A stretch of DNA of 64,000 nucleotides from contig JBJMVQ010000002.1 of NCBI GenBank assembly GCA_045810625.1, positions 1 to 64,000 of the forward strand, given 5' to 3'. Shown here one piece after another: positions 63,642 through 64,000 of this stretch. The notes beneath the pieces were generated by a model. That model searched no databases. It saw only the letters and a program-made list of their open reading frames with translations, and was not told where the DNA came from. The DNA comes from JACQFZ01 sp045810625 (GTDB lineage: Bacteria > Pseudomonadota > Gammaproteobacteria > Acidiferrobacterales > Sulfurifustaceae). The translations under genes were made by a program, and so were the position numbers. Within the stretch, counting starts at the first letter, position 1. Each line of letters opens with the position of its first letter.

Positions 63642-64000
63642 ATGGAGCTCTCGACGATCACCGTCCTCGGACACTTGTCCGCCGCGATGCTCGCCGGCGC
63701 GCTCATAGGCGTCGAGCGCACGTTCAACGGCCGCCCGGCCGGCTTTCGCACGCACGTGCTTGTGTGCACGGCGTCGAGCCTGCTCATGCTGCTCGGTACG
63801 CGCGAAGCGGCCGCGCTTTCGGGGCTACCGATCGACGCGATCCGTATCGACCCCGCGCGCATGGCGCAGGGCATCATGACCGGCATCGGCTTCCTCGGCG
63901 CCGGCGTGATCATGAAGGACGGCTTTTCCGTACGCGGCCTCACGACGGCAGCGTCGATCTGGGTCACGGCGGCCATCGGCATCATCATCGGCTTCGGCTT
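63642..64000 (+). CDS. MgtC/SapB-family membrane protein (cut by window end)
   Basis: The gene starts at the ATG at 63642 and is still open at the right edge; about 119 residues are visible. It shows the MgtC/SapB fold signature: membrane helix, then GVERTFNGRPAGFRTH, a second helix ending TREAAALS, the conserved MAQGIMTGIGFLGAG loop, and GLTTAASIWVTAAIGI. The protein is a multi-helix membrane protein; MgtC itself is linked to Mg2+ starvation and survival, while many homologues are of unknown role. Start confidence is good; the C terminus lies outside the window. Confidence 0.9.
   Translation, partial: MELSTITVLGHLSAAMLAGALIGVERTFNGRPAGFRTHVLVCTASSLLMLLGTREAAALSGLPIDAIRIDPARMAQGIMTGIGFLGAGVIMKDGFSVRGLTTAASIWVTAAIGIIIGFG

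Overview
The window is about 61-62% GC and carries chromosomal housekeeping genes of a gammaproteobacterium. The evidence is gene order: tRNA-fMet-rimP-nusA-infB-rbfA-truB-rpsO-pnp, a 14-gene nuoA-N operon beside tRNA-Leu-secG-tpiA-glmM-folP-ftsH-rlmE, carA-carB-greA, and rpsP-rimM-trmD-rplS. A deep-branching sulfur- or nitrogen-cycling lineage is possible, but the species cannot be named from sequence alone.

Layout. 1-3.9 kb: an ANTAR (NasT-like) regulator, a periplasmic DsbA-type oxidoreductase and a secreted esterase. 3.9-11.1 kb: gltA and dacB, then an eroded stretch with a Rep-like helicase that has damaged motifs, an unknown membrane protein, a collapsed xerD, ogt and a small ORF. 11.1-14.6 kb: the rpsP-rimM-trmD-rplS operon with its promoter and terminator, mlaA, and a small uncharacterised gene. 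14.6-17.2 kb: mtnC and a PP2C-kinase fusion in which both catalytic centres look dead. 17.2-26.2 kb: the tRNA-fMet to pnp translation/RNA operon, with a striking row of hairpins between truB and rpsO. 26.3-34.1 kb: an accessory block with a GGDEF-EAL protein, a phosphoesterase, an MFS transporter, an ECF sigma/anti-sigma pair and a secreted CHRD protein. 34.1-48.8 kb: complex I, with two copies of a G/C-run palindrome in its spacers and a good sigma-70 promoter. 48.8-64 kb: a gene-poor kilobase, a LuxR regulator, tRNA-Leu, secG, tpiA, glmM, folP, ftsH, rlmE, greA, carB, carA, an outer-membrane protein, dapB and the start of an MgtC-family gene cut by the window edge.

How it fits together. Most genes serve translation, transcription and RNA decay (NusA, IF-2, RbfA, TruB, S15, PNPase, S16, RimM, TrmD, L19, GreA, RlmE), respiration (NADH:ubiquinone oxidoreductase, citrate synthase) and the envelope (GlmM, DacB, MlaA, SecG, FtsH). 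The unusual material sits in the accessory segments. The best candidates for something undescribed are the double pseudoenzyme at 15.6-17.2 kb, the motif-eroded Rep paralogue at 7-9 kb, the hairpin array at 19.7-19.9 kb, and the palindromes with identical arms inside nuo. No CRISPR array, transposase, prophage or recognisable defence system is visible.
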